Of a DNA stretch of 64,000 nt, positions 49,914-62,425 are shown one piece after another; the stretch's first letter is position 1; every line of letters begins with the position of its first letter. The position numbers and the translations under genes are program-made. Origin of the DNA: Sipunculus nudus (lineage: Eukaryota; Annelida; Sipuncula; Golfingiida; Sipunculidae). The stretch covers positions 32,229,862 to 32,293,861 of the forward strand of contig CM049307.1 of assembly GCA_026874595.1 (NCBI GenBank), written 5' to 3'. Under the pieces are notes generated by a model, which saw only the letters and a program-made list of their open reading frames with translations, did not search any database and was not told the DNA's origin.

Positions 49914-49936
49914 AATTATACCCTCCCTGGTGTTGC

Positions 49937-51180
49937 AGCTATAGTACAACAATTCAACAATAGATGGCGAAGCATACGCTACTTGAGAGACAAGGAAGTG
50001 AAAGCAGACGGGGAAGTTAAGCGAGTATTAATTAGTTGCAATTAAAAACAGCAGACTACAAACTTTGCAGGAAACAATATGTTATTTATGATCAACTTAT
50101 GAATGGTTTAAAAAACAAGGCCTACAGGCCTAATGCGAACCTGTGCATTGGGAAATACACCAGGTATAATGCTTCAATATGCTGGACCATTACTTTTCAT
50201 GTATATGAACAATGCAAGTACTAAACATTTTGAATAAGAAACAATTACACAAACATCACCGCTGAAATTCTGTCATGGGTGCACACAACACAAAAAGGAT
50301 TGTAGCTAGCACCACCAGTCTTGTATACAACGAAGCTAACAGAGATATATACATATGCCCAATTTCAGACTGATATACTGTAGCTGCTTATTTATTCTGG
50401 GAGAAAATTGGGCTTGGGCAACATGCACTCGCACAATTTAAAGAAATAAAATAACACTTTATTACTGGAATAAAATTTAGAGCCTAAACCTTCAAATTAT
50501 CAGGACCGCATACTATTATCTAAACTTATATAAATGAAACAGAAAGATACTTACCAGGCTAGATAAAAGGACTGCTCTTTGGAAGTGGATGGCTCTTCAC
50601 CTGGGTGGCCGACTCTTTCGTAAAACCAACCCCAAGATGAAAAAGAAGCCATACCCTGGCTGGCCGGGAGGCCAGCCTTCTATAGGGTCCACTTGTTTGG
50701 TACAAGAGAGCCCGAGTTTCTGAGTTTTTCTCCCTTAAATACAGGCAACAAAAGGCAGGGTAGAAACCCTGCATTGTGATTGGTTATGGGGCATCTCTAT
50801 ATTGACTGTCAATCAGTGTTGATGCCCCACCCCTGAATGGCCAACTGAGGTCCAGGCTAAAGGGCAAGAATGTTACAACATCAAACCCCTCTTGAGAAAT
50901 AAGCAGGGACACACACTGTGCAAATATTATTGTAGGTGGCACCACCAGTCTTGTATGCGACAAAGCTATTCGATATGTATAAATATGCCCTATTTCAGAC
51001 TGATATATCAAATTCCTCTGTAGAAATGAACAGGCACATACACTGTGCTAAAGTCATTGTAGGTGGCGACACCTGTCTTGTGATCGATAAAGCCATCAAA
51101 GACACATAGACAGGTCACAATATCAGGCCAATACATCAAACTTACCTTGAGTCTGATGCATGGGACTGACCAGGCTTAGT
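49937..51180. repeat. Flank of the MULE and R2-type repeat pieces
   Basis: 49937-50270 shows no feature. Blocks of the form GTAGGTGGCNCCACC or TAGCACCACC followed by AGTCTTGTAT recur near 50305, 50935 and 51060, each about 125-630 bp apart, with shared TTTCAGACTGATAT text. No gene supported. Confidence 0.6.
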
Positions 51181-51850
51181 TGAGAAAGGCAGTTGCCCCA
51201 AGTGAACTGTGACATTTTGCTGGCTCAGGCTACTGCACTGAGTGAACTCATGACCTGCACCGGGCTAGACTGAGTGAACTTTTGACCTGTACCTGGCTGC
51301 AGTGAGTGAACTCTTGACCTGTTGCATAATCTGACACAGTTGACAGTCTGCCAAAGCTATAAATAGATCCAGGCTGAACTTTGGTGCCAAATCTGATGCA
51401 GTGGGCAGTCTGCCAACGCTATAAATAGAAAGCAGCTACTGCACTGAGTGAACTCCTGACCTATACCTGGCTGCACTGAGTGAACTCTTGACCTGTTGCC
51501 TAATCTGATACAGTTGGCAGTCTGCCAAAGCTATAAATAGATCCAGACTGACCCTCTGCCTGTTGCCAAATCTGTAATAGTTGCCACACCATTGCATAAA
51601 CTTACAGATTGGCTCCACATGCAGCCCTAAGGGGCATGACACACATGAGGTGATCACGTGATACTAATGAAGTGATCACATGTCACCCACGAGGTGATCA
51701 CATGCCTTATGCTTGGCTGCACTGATTGAACTCTTGACCTATATCTGGCTGCATTGATAGAACTCTTGATCTGTTGCCAAATCTGAAACAGTTGGCAGTT
51801 TCTCAACCTATTTAAAGATACAGATATAATCCTGGCCTGTTGGTAAATCT
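51181..51850. repeat. Degenerate tandem array carrying TATA-like boxes
   Basis: Two interleaved modules: 'TGCACTGAGTGAACTCTTGA' and 'AATCTGATACAGTTGGCAGT' followed by CTGCCAAAGCTATAAATAG. CTATAAATAG occurs near 51357, 51419 and 51531, with a decayed copy near 51810. No reading frame of interest. Confidence 0.85.
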
Positions 51851-54480
51851 GTTTACACATACTGAAAGACTTTGGCTAAAATGTTTTTTTTTTCAAGCTG
51901 ACATATTCATAAGAATAATTTTTGTGCAATGTTACAGAAGTTATAATTAAAACAATAATTTTGTAGGAGAACACTGTTGCAGTCCTCAGTTTGAAATACA
52001 CATAATAATGGCCATAAGATCAACTTAAGCTTTTCACGACTCAACCAAAAATCAACAAACTCAATCTATTCTGATATGATTGAAAGAACCATGTCCTAGG
52101 ATAATTCTTTTGAAAATTGAATGATTCAAAATGACAGTTTCATCATAAACATTTTAAGCTTAAAGAGGCTAAAATTGTGGTTTTTGCCCATAAAAAAATA
52201 GGTCAATGTAGGTGGAACCACGCAAATCTGCAACTTCAAATATGAGTCATGTGACCAATATTTGCACAATACTTGGTAATGCTAGCTTCTGTCATTTCTG
52301 AGATTACTATGTCAGTATGCTTACTTGGCCAAATGACTAAGTTCAAATTTTGTAACTCCGGTAAAATTCATCAAATGCAAACCATTTGAACAAACTTGAG
52401 AGGGCTTGCCTCTTGGATAATTTCTGTAAAATATTGAACAGTTTGTGGCTGAACCGTTTACAAGAAGAAGACTTTTAAATGTTTTTCAGCTTTCCCACTA
52501 TAAAACCCCTAAGTAAATGCAGATAGCAAAACAATAAGCTGAATCCCACAACAATTTATATGTGACAGATTATTGCATAAAATCTGGGGATGGTAGCTCC
52601 TGCTATTCCTAAGAAATTATGGGTTAATGTACAGATGACCCCCGTACAAAAAAGGTAAGTGCAGGTGGCGCCACCAATACCTGAATTTCATATATGACTC
52701 ATGTGACCAACACTGGCATAAAATTTGGCGATGATAGCCGTTTCTGAGATTGTCAATTTAATATGCATTTTTGGACAGATGACTATGTTCAACTTCCTGT
52801 AACTCAGCCAAAATTCACCGAACTTGAACCATTCGAACAAACTTGAGAGAGATGGTATAAAAGATTATTTCTGTGAAATATTAAACAATTTGGCTGACCG
52901 TTTTGGAGGAGAAAATTTTTAAAGGTTTATTAGCTTTTTCTCTATAAAATCTAAGAAAATGCAGAGTTTTTCAGATGTCTATTTTTTTGCATTAAATTTC
53001 ATGATGCTAGCTCCAGTCCTTTTCGAGATAGTAAAGGTTAATGTACAGACGACGGACGCCGCCACACCATCGCATTAGCTCACAGGTTCGCTAAAAATTA
53101 CTACAAATGCATATTGAATGCAAAATTATAATACAGATATATCTCACTGATGGCAAAATCTTAAATTAAGTTGAATATGGATACCAATTATTTATAATCC
53201 ATGTACAGCCGTCTTTATATACCCACAGAGAGCTGTATTCCTGTGATTGTAAACATTGCCTGGCATGAGGAATATCTAGAAACATAAATATACATTTTTT
53301 AAAAGCTTTTAATAAACATTCTTGTCAATATTAACCATAGATAACATGAAATCTAAATGTCTAGAGGCATGATGTAACGGATGCTGATAAACCGGTGTCA
53401 GGCTAGATGTATCTGCTTCACACAGCTAACATATATGGTAAAATGACTCAGTTAAATCTTTATAATTAAGCCAAAATTCATTCTTTGGAACCATTAAAGA
53501 CAATTATTATATTATTATTTTGGAGATAATTCTTGTAAAATATTAAAAAATTGGCCTCAGTCAAAAAACGTTTGCAGGTTTATAACTCATATGGTAAAAT
53601 ACAGCAAAATGGCTAAGTTAAGCTTCCCGTAACTCCCGTAAAAATCACTGAACCAAAATCATTTGAAGAAACTTGAATTATCAACATAGATCTAAGGATA
53701 ATTAATGTGATATTCAAGAATTTGGCCCAGTGGTTTTTGAGAAGAAGATCTTTGTAGCCACTGAGCTTAAATGGGCTGTTAAGGCATTTGACTAAATTCG
53801 GCTGTCCATAACTCAGCCAAAAGTCACTGAACGGAGACCATTTGGACAAACTTCAGAAAGCACTACCCTAGGATCATTTCTTTGTGATATTAAACAATTT
53901 GGCCATATGGTTTCAGAGAAGAAGTTTTTTTGTAGCCGTCAGTATGATACGGGCACTGATGACACCCGTACAAAAAAAAAAAAAGGCTGATGCAGGTGGT
54001 GCCACCAATACCTCAATTTCAGATATGACTCGTGTGACAAACATTGGCATAAAATTTGCTGATGATAGCTCCAGCCGTTTCTGAGATTGTAATTTTATTA
54101 TGCCTTTTTGGACAGATGACTAAGTTCAACTTCCTGTAACTCGGCAAAAAATCACCGAACTGAAACCATTCGAACAAACTTGAGAGATTGTTCCATGAAT
54201 CATTTCTGTGAAATATTGGGCAACTTGGCTGAACAGTTTCGGAGAAGAAGATTTTTAAACCTTTTTTAGCCTTTTCCCTATAAAATCTAAGAATATGCAG
54301 TTAGCCAAAAAAAATAAGCAAAATCCGATAGAATTTTTTAGATGACTAATTTTTTTGCACAAAATTCCGTGATGCTAACTCTTGCCGTTTCAAGATAGTA
54401 TGGGTTAACGTACAGACGACGGACAACGGACGACGGACGACGCCACACCATCGCATAAGCTCACAGATTTGCTAAAAATG
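51851..54480 (+). repeat. R2 repeat family: two tails and several body copies
   Basis: Tails reading CGCCACACCATCGCATNAGC then TCACAG..TCGCTAAAAA end near 53096 and 54475, each preceded by ACGGACGACGG-type tracts. Bodies repeat 'AGGTGG(CG)CCACC', 'GAGTCATGTGACCAA', 'TTCTGAGATT' and 'AACAAACTTGAGAG' blocks near 52207, 52661 and 53995. Related in style to R1 but with a different tail. Confidence 0.78.
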
Positions 54481-56792
54481 TTCCTGGCAGAATGGTTTGA
54501 TTGATAAATAATTCACTTGTTCATTACCTTACCACACACGCACACACACATTATTATTATGATTATTATTATTATATCTATACATATATGCCATATATGG
54601 GTGTGGGGAGGGGGTGATCACGAAACAATAGAATTGAGAATTAGAGGTTAAAAGTCTTTTAACTGAAAATTAATCATTTTAAAAATAATTTTAAGAATTA
54701 ACAATATTACATGAATATAAAAGGAACATTATATGTAATTCATTTGTTGGGTTGTTCGGTAAAAATAATTTTTAGAATTTATAATATTACATGAATATTA
54801 AGGGAACATTATATTAACTTCATTTGTTGGGTATGTGTTCAAGTTTTATTTGTGTTGCTGAATATTCTTTGGATCCAAATCCTTTGGTTCTGTATAAATA
54901 TATTAATAATTTCCCTTATTTTAAATATGAGCATCTAGTAGGCTAATGAAATATATATCTCTGTTATTTATCATCAAGGAATCATTAAAGTTTTTTTACT
55001 TTTTTTTTGGGGGGGGGGAGAAGCTTTTAGTTCTTAAATCAAAATTAATACTCCAGTTAAAGTGATACTGACCTATATCAAATATGAGATATCATATAGC
55101 CTTGTCTTCTGATTAGTAACTCGGTGTATCCTGATGAACTTGTTCTATCAGGTAATTACTAGTCACTAGTGTTCTAGTTTACAAATATAAGACATAGGGG
55201 CTACCTACCACCCCTCTCTCACTTTGAATGGACTAACCCGTTTACACCCCTATGATAAAACAGGCTGTCCTAGGGGTCAGGGCAGTGGGGAAACCTCACT
55301 TGTTCTGGGGGGCCTGAATGCAATAAATGTGTGGCCTCTATCCAGCCATTGGCAGATACTTTACTATATGCTGCTGCTCATAAGTTATTTAACATACTAA
55401 GAAACACTGGTTAATCAACATAAGTTGAAACCTTTTGGTAGTATCTGTGGTTGTATAGCTATTTGATTATAATGTTTAAACAAAGGACTGACAGCATATA
55501 TATATGTTTTGGCTTAATAATCTCAGCCGTTCCAGATCAGAACAGATCATCTTTCCTTCATTTGGTGATTTAAAACTAATAATAACTGCTGTCTTTGTTT
55601 ATTTTATCTGTGGGAGAAATCCTACACTATTAGCATGCTATAAACACATAAATCATGTTTTATATGAAATACACCTTATATAAATCAATCAGATAATTCT
55701 ACATATTTTTCCTTTGCATATCATTTCTTATGTAATTCCAGTTAAAATGATAAAATACACAAGGCATAGAAAACAGTCACATTTTATTTAAATTCAACAC
55801 AAACTTCCTACAAAAAAGTTCTTTAATTTTTCTCATATGATAGCGTGATATGCACCCAATAATATATCACACAGAAAAGTAATGGTGTATAAGGATGAAT
55901 TTTCTGACAAGATGACACCTATATATCTAAAGTTAATTTGTTTGTTAAATAAACTAAGCATTTCCCACTCATCCCCTACACATCAACTATGTGATAACAC
56001 CTATCTCTCTTATCATAACTTAAGTAGTGACACTTCTTGTATACTGACCATTGATCATCACAGCCTAACATTATCACTGTCATTGCAAACCACAGACACT
56101 CATCATTTGTGCACATTCCCATGATTTCAAAGCAGCAAAGCTAAAAGGTTCTGTTATACTGAAAATCAACATCTTTCTACATGATTGTTCCATACAAAAA
56201 ATCCCCAATATAGTAATAACATTTTCCTAATATAATACACATATTCTATTGAGAACTTTACAGTATAAAGTCTGCAAAACTGCTGAATTCATGGCACACA
56301 CATTAATAAAGCAAAACAGTTTTAACCATCTATGTGTTAACTAAGTCCATTATGTTATCATATCTCTTAAAAAACATGATAAAGGACACAGCTAAATTTT
56401 TGCCCCTTTGACTTGTTTATTTCATATTTAAAATTCCTTTAATATTGACACTTTATAAAATATTGATATTTATTTTATACAAGTATTGGCAATGCATGCT
56501 AGCTACTACAGTGACTAGATTTTAATATCAACAAGTACACAAATCATGCTGAGTGAATAAATTATAATTTTATTCTCTGTTCTTACATGGCTATTAACTT
56601 AAAATATCAGTTTAATAAATAAATAATATTCCTGTTGCACTGACTGCCATTCACATATTGTGTGGTGGTACCTGTATATTTGCACAGAAACAGATCTACA
56701 GTACCAAACCCTTGTTGGCATGCAAAATGCATTATAATGCAATATTAATTTCATCAGTAGTCATCCATATTTATGTGAAATGCTAGACAGTA
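54481..56792. other. Low-copy AT-rich stretch
   Basis: (CA)n and (TTA)n microsatellites near 54533-54580; a direct repeat of about 60 bp near 54675-54830 (ATATTACATGAATAT); poly-G near 55008-55018. No exon recognised. Confidence 0.5.
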
Positions 56793-58005
56793 CAGTGGAA
56801 CCCCACAATTACGACCACCCCGGGCACTGAGCAAAGTGGTCGTAATTTGGGGGTGGTCGTATTTGTGAAACTCTTACCGTGGTCGCATATAACACGCTGA
56901 TATTTAATGTGTATCAGAGTTTATCTATTGCATATCTTTAATGTGAATTATAACAAAATATTTTACTTAGCGGAGGACCCTTATTATGAGTGCTTTTTGT
57001 GTGTGTAGCTGAACATATTTATTCATTATAAAAATTAATATGCATGTACACATACGTAGTGACTGATGATTTACAAATAATAACACTAAGGCAATACGAT
57101 TATAACCTACTGAATGCATATTAAACATAATACGTGGCTTTCATATATTTAGCCTTCCGCTTGAATATATATTGCGTGCATTTGAGTTTTCCCCGACGCT
57201 AAACTGCTGAGCCATTTGGTGCTGACTGCGCGTGGTGTTGCCGCCTTGATTAACGCCACTTTATCCTTCAAGGAGAGCTCTATCAGAGGCATGGTTGCCT
57301 AACAGCAAGCAGTTCAAATGCAAACTTAACCAGTAGAGAAATAAACTGACAACAATCTATCAGAAAAGGCAAGTAATTGGGAGGGATTTTCCCCCCATGC
57401 AAGCTTTATATATAAATTTTACTGACTGTTTAATACTCAGTGTCAGTAAGGTATGAACACATTTAGGATTAACTAGGTCGTTATTTTTTACCAATGAGGA
57501 TCGACCAATATGTGATGAGTTGAAATATTAAGCCTGCAACCCCACACTTAGGGTAGCTGTAATACAGGTGATCACTGAGGGGCAAATAGCATCTGATCCC
57601 AGGTGAGGCCGGCTCAGGCCGATGGTTACCCTCTTTGATCTATAACCTACACCTCAACGAGTCTCAGCAAAGACACCTAGTCGGGAAGATATGCGGGACC
57701 AGATTAACACTTGGGTTAAGAAACCTTGTAATCCGCTTTGATCTTTCGTTAAGGCGCCTATGACAAGACGCAGCCATTGACTCGTGACAAATGTTGTTTC
57801 AGTACTTCTCGGCGGTGGTCGCATTAGCGGGGTCGCATTAGCGCTGGGGCCAGGAAATCTGGTCGTAATTCTGAATTCAGGGGTGGTCGTAATTTTGAGT
57901 CATTTTTAAACATAAATAAACTATAAAAAATTCGGGACCAAGCAAAATGGTCGTAATTGTGGGGTGGTCGCAATTGTGGGGTGGTCGCAAGGCGGGGTTC
58001 CACTG
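56793..58005. mobile_element. Tc1/mariner-pogo-type MITE, 1213 bp
   Basis: Inverted ends CAGTGGAACCCC and GGGGTTCCACTG, flanked by TA on both sides (56791-56792, 58006-58007). Subterminal GTGGTCGTAATT-type repeats occur several times at both ends. The interior shows no transposase frame. A TA target and CAGTGGAACC tips are typical of pogo/Tigger-related elements. Confidence 0.88.
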
Positions 58006-58007
58006 TA

Positions 58008-59077
58008 TTCTGTTTGCATGATACACATGATTTTTTTATTAAAGTAGATAGGTGACACTTTTGTGAGCTAGCTTGTGTTTAAGCTCCTACCAACATTTTT
58101 GTACACACTGATGTATAAAGTGACTTTTAAGAGAGTTGCTTTGGACCATGACAGAACAGCAATCTCAGAATGAAGTTATTTGTTTAAAATGAAAGGTCCA
58201 TGAATTATAAATAAACTCATATTTATGAAAAGATGGAATCTCAGGTTTTTCAAATAAAATATAGTGTGCAAAATATAAGTAATTACTTTGATATTGGTAT
58301 GAGCAGTTTGAAAAAAAAATGCAACTTAAAAAAATGTATTATAATTTAAAGAACAATTTAAAAAATGCATAAATATCTGGCCACAGTCAACACTTATTAA
58401 GTGCTCTTTGGTTCTATACTTACTTTAAACTGGGAGCACAACGCTGAATGTTAATATCATCAGATTGTATATTAAACTAGATGTTTGTGCAGTCATAGAC
58501 GACCCGATGTCCTTGCCAGGATCCACCTAATTAAGCTTTCTTACTAATCCAAACCGAGTTCTTCGTAAAAGTGTCACACTTGACCAACACAAGTCACAGG
58601 TGCAATGGAACAATGCCGGCCCTGCCATTACAGATGAATGCCTCGGTCCCTTACTGGGATAACAAACATATCACCCAATTTCAAAATTCTGTATAATCAT
58701 TTGGATTAAATTATAATATTTTGATCCAGATTACCTCCAAAATGTAATGGATTGTTTCTAGGGTGTTACCATAATCTTCCACAAAAGTTAATATCTGTTC
58801 ATAACTTTTGTGTTGAGTTCCTAACAGACAAACCAAAGAACCAAAGATCTAAGAGAAAACACAATACCTTTTAGGTATATTTAGGAAACTGTTTTAAAAC
58901 AAGCTCAGGCATCTGGCAGGTGCTGCCCTCTATAGATAATAAGCAGAACTATATCCCTCAAGATCAATGATGACTTGCAATTTCTCTCTTATTTCATGAA
59001 TTAAATATGTACAGTGTACAAAGTTTGTTGGCAGCAGAAGCTTCTTAACTTATATATACACAGCCAATACATATTAC
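58008..59077. other. Low-copy stretch, no recognised gene
   Basis: AT-rich; nothing supportable. Confidence 0.5.
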
Positions 59078-59957
59078 AACAAATGGCCTATGGGCCATGA
59101 CACTCAGCTGAATTCAAGGAACCTTGAAAAATGAATAAAATGACTCCCATGCAGAGTGCTCAAAATCATGCATTTCAAGTTTGCCAATTGTCCTCAGTAT
59201 AAGGTTACAATGACATTATTGAGACTTTTCAAGAAGGTTTTTCCAGGATTTCCCTAGATGAGATTCCTTCATCTAGCTTCCACATTTTGTCCCCATCTGA
59301 CTGATAGAGTGCTAAAATCATGTCCTTTCACACAGCTTGCAGAATTTAGGTCACAGTGACATTAATTCAGGTTTCAAAGGAATATTTACAAGAACCTCCC
59401 TGAATCTCATTCATTTTAGAAGTTTCTAGGTGCAACTGTAACCAATCATGCAAATCTGTCCTGTTGGAAGCTTAAACGATGTTCTTTCACATTATCTCAC
59501 GGAATATAGGTCACAATGACCTAATTTCAGGTGTCTGTGTAGATCTGCCCAAGACTTCCATGGATCTAATGTTAGGAAATCTAGTGCTAGCAGATACAAT
59601 TTGTGCCCTGTCTGACTCACTGGGTGCTAAAAATCATGTTTTCCACACAGTTTCCAAATTATTGGTCAACATGACCTATTTTCAGGTTTCCCAGGAGAGT
59701 TTTTGATTGACCACCCTGAAGGTCATGTTAGAAGATTCTAGACTAAACTGGTACAATTTGAGCCCCATCTGACACACTGGGTGCTGAAAAGCATGTTTTT
59801 ATCTGTAATTTTCAAAATATAGGTCAGCATGCCCTAATATTAGGTTTCCAATGTGATTTTCCTAGGACCACCAAGGATTAAAGGTTTATCAATTGTTATA
59901 TGTAACCTATGTGCTAAATGACTTCATTTGAAGGGACTTTCAGTCATCTAAGCTAAA
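59078..59957 (+). mobile_element. R1-type element, short variant
   Basis: Head ACAAATGGCCTATGGGCCAT followed by GACACTCAGCTG; tail-like TCAGTCATCTAAGCTAAAA near 59940-59957. Inside are about five diverged ~130-bp units with 'GGTCACARTGACNTAATTTCAGG' style text (shortened here). The 75-codon frame at 59479-59706 lies in these units and is rejected. Confidence 0.75.
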
Positions 59958-60516
59958 ACCCCATGGCAGCTCAAAGGTGAGTACAAGTGTCATTTGTACA
60001 TGTTCTATAAACAGTCAGCATGCATTATGACACCTTATCCATACACTACTAAATTACTACAAATGCAAAGCTTTCAAAGCATATATAATAGTATCACCTA
60101 AACTGTTATAAAGTGTCCAAACCTTACCCTATTTCCCTCTGCAACAAATTGTAGTGCAGGTTTGTCACACTTAAAGCAAACACATGGTAATTACATGTAC
60201 ATGTAGAGCTGAGAATTTTTTTGTTGAAGGTAACTGCCTTCATTTTTCCTGTGTAACAGTTAGTAATCATCCATAACACAGCCTGTAGTTAAGACATATG
60301 ACTCAATCTCTTTATGTTGAGATTTTACCATACAGCCTGACACAGACTCTTGTTTAGATAAAATCCAAGTCCTTCATTTCAATTAATGTTTTCTCCACCA
60401 GACTACAAGCTTATCCCAAACATGAATGCCTACAAGTTTCATTTTTATACAAAATTTTCTTCTTATAATCTTAAGTGATGTGTTCTTCACATAACACACA
60501 GCTTGGTCAGAGATGA
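59958..60516 (-). other. Probable 3' UTR / downstream of the membrane-protein gene
   Basis: Follows the TGA stop at 60517 on the minus strand. No clear AATAAA could be assigned with confidence. Confidence 0.35.
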
Positions 60517-62364
60517 TCACATGACTTCCAGTTCAACTGTGTGGTTAGTGGATTCCAGAAGAGATTTTGGCCGTGTCTGGTTTATATCAAGCATACAGCT
60601 GGAGTGAATGCCAGTTTCATCCTCCATCTGTACCATGTGTGATCCCCGCCTGCCTGGTCTTTGAGTCACCATGGCTTGGTGATCAGCTCCTTGATTCCCC
60701 AAGGGTCCATGGTCAGCCCCCAAACTGGACTCCGGGGTGTTTGTGACATGGCCGCTGTCACCATCTATGGTCGTACCATACTGGTCCATCCGGGGGTAAC
60801 CAGTTGAGACCAACCCTGTGAAGATTAAATGTAGTCTGTGTTCCAACATGGCAGTTAACAGATGGTCAGCCTAAATTATCTATATTTAAATATGTACCTT
60901 TACCGTATTTGACATAATGAGCATATATGAACATTTATACTCACATACATACTGAAAATTTGGGTAATTTCAAAAGAGTTCAATAAGGCAATTCAAATTA
61001 TAAACTTGGTAAGGAATATATTTGGACTGTTGAATACATATCCAGACTAAAATATAGAGTCAAGTACCCAGGGACTGTTACACATGTTATGCTGTACTTA
61101 CTACTTGTGTCAAGTACAAACAATGCTGGGAAATACCAGTAGTGCTTACTTCATGGTTCAGACACCAACATGACTCAGAGCCAGAGTTCAGTGACACCAA
61201 GCCTAGGAAATACTAACTTCATCCTGGCAGGTTATAATGTGTTACATGTAAGTGTTGTGTTAATAACCAATTTTACTAAATTATTGTTGCCTCTGTCAGG
61301 AGGGTATGCATTCATTCCCATTTTTGTGTTTATGTGTGTGTTTGTGCACATTATAACTCATGCTATTCAGAATGGAATATCATGAAATTCTCACAGCCTT
61401 TTATGGAATGGCCCAAAGAAGAATGGATTCGATTTTGGTGTGGATCCAGCACATGATTAAGATCCAGAAACATCATCAAGGAATAGTCACAAAATGGTCA
61501 TCTAAATTCACTTATGCTCAAATGAACCTGGGTTATAATATGGGCTAAATAAATGAATGGTGGAGGCTTGCATTCATTAGGATACAGATTTCTAGTTTTT
61601 TTTTTCACAAAACATCATGATTGAACCAAAAAGATATGCAATGACTGTAGACAAGTGGTTGACTTCTACATTTCTGGGAGTCTGCATAAAAGTAACAGAA
61701 AGTTCTACATTGAGCGAGTAACAGAAAGTGCTACAAAAGCGAGTTACAGAAAGTTCTACATTGAGCAAGTGACAGAAAGTTCCATGTTGAGTGACAGAAA
61801 AGTCTACATTGAGTGAGTGACAAAAAGTTCTATATGAGAAAGTAACAGAAAGTTCTATGTGGAGTGAGTGACAGGAAGTTCTACATTGAGATAGTAACAA
61901 AAAGATCTATGTTGAGAGTGTAACAGAAAGTTCTGCATTGAGTGTAACAGAAAGTTCTATGTTGAACTGACCATTTGCATGTGATGGCAGACTCCGTCCT
62001 GTGGGACTAGATTCTGGAATTCCCCCAGAAGTTGGAAGCAATGGGGTCTCATCAGCAGGTGGAGCCGGAGCATGAGGAGTGGTATCTCTGTTTTGGTTCT
62101 GAGATGCCTCCTTCTTTTTATGAAATTTTTTCCACTGTTTTACAAGCCACACCAGAGTAAGGACCATGAGGAATATAATGATTAGCACCAGAAGACCAGT
62201 CTGTAGTTGATTGTACATAAGATTCTCCATACCTAGGGCATCTGTAATGTGGATAAAAACCCCTTAATCACTGGGATATAATTTAATCATCATGCTTGTA
62301 TGCTCCAGGTCTTTCAAGGTTATCATAAATCTCTCTATAACTCTCTCTCTCTCTCTCTCTCTAA

Positions 62365-62425
<61 letters not shown>

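Larger units (their letters stand above)
46309..49927. mobile_element. Mutator-like (MULE) foldback element, non-autonomous, 3619 bp
   Basis: Ends are GGGAGGGTATAATTCGCTG and its complement. TGGTGTTGC is duplicated exactly at 46300-46308 and 49928-49936. The inverted repeats run for roughly 620-650 bp on each side (about 46309-46960 and 49150-49927, the right arm with about 140 bp extra). A 9-bp target duplication, G-rich tips and very long inverted repeats fit Mutator-like elements. I found no transposase in the interior. It sits 183 bp upstream of the BuGZ start codon. Confidence 0.87.
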
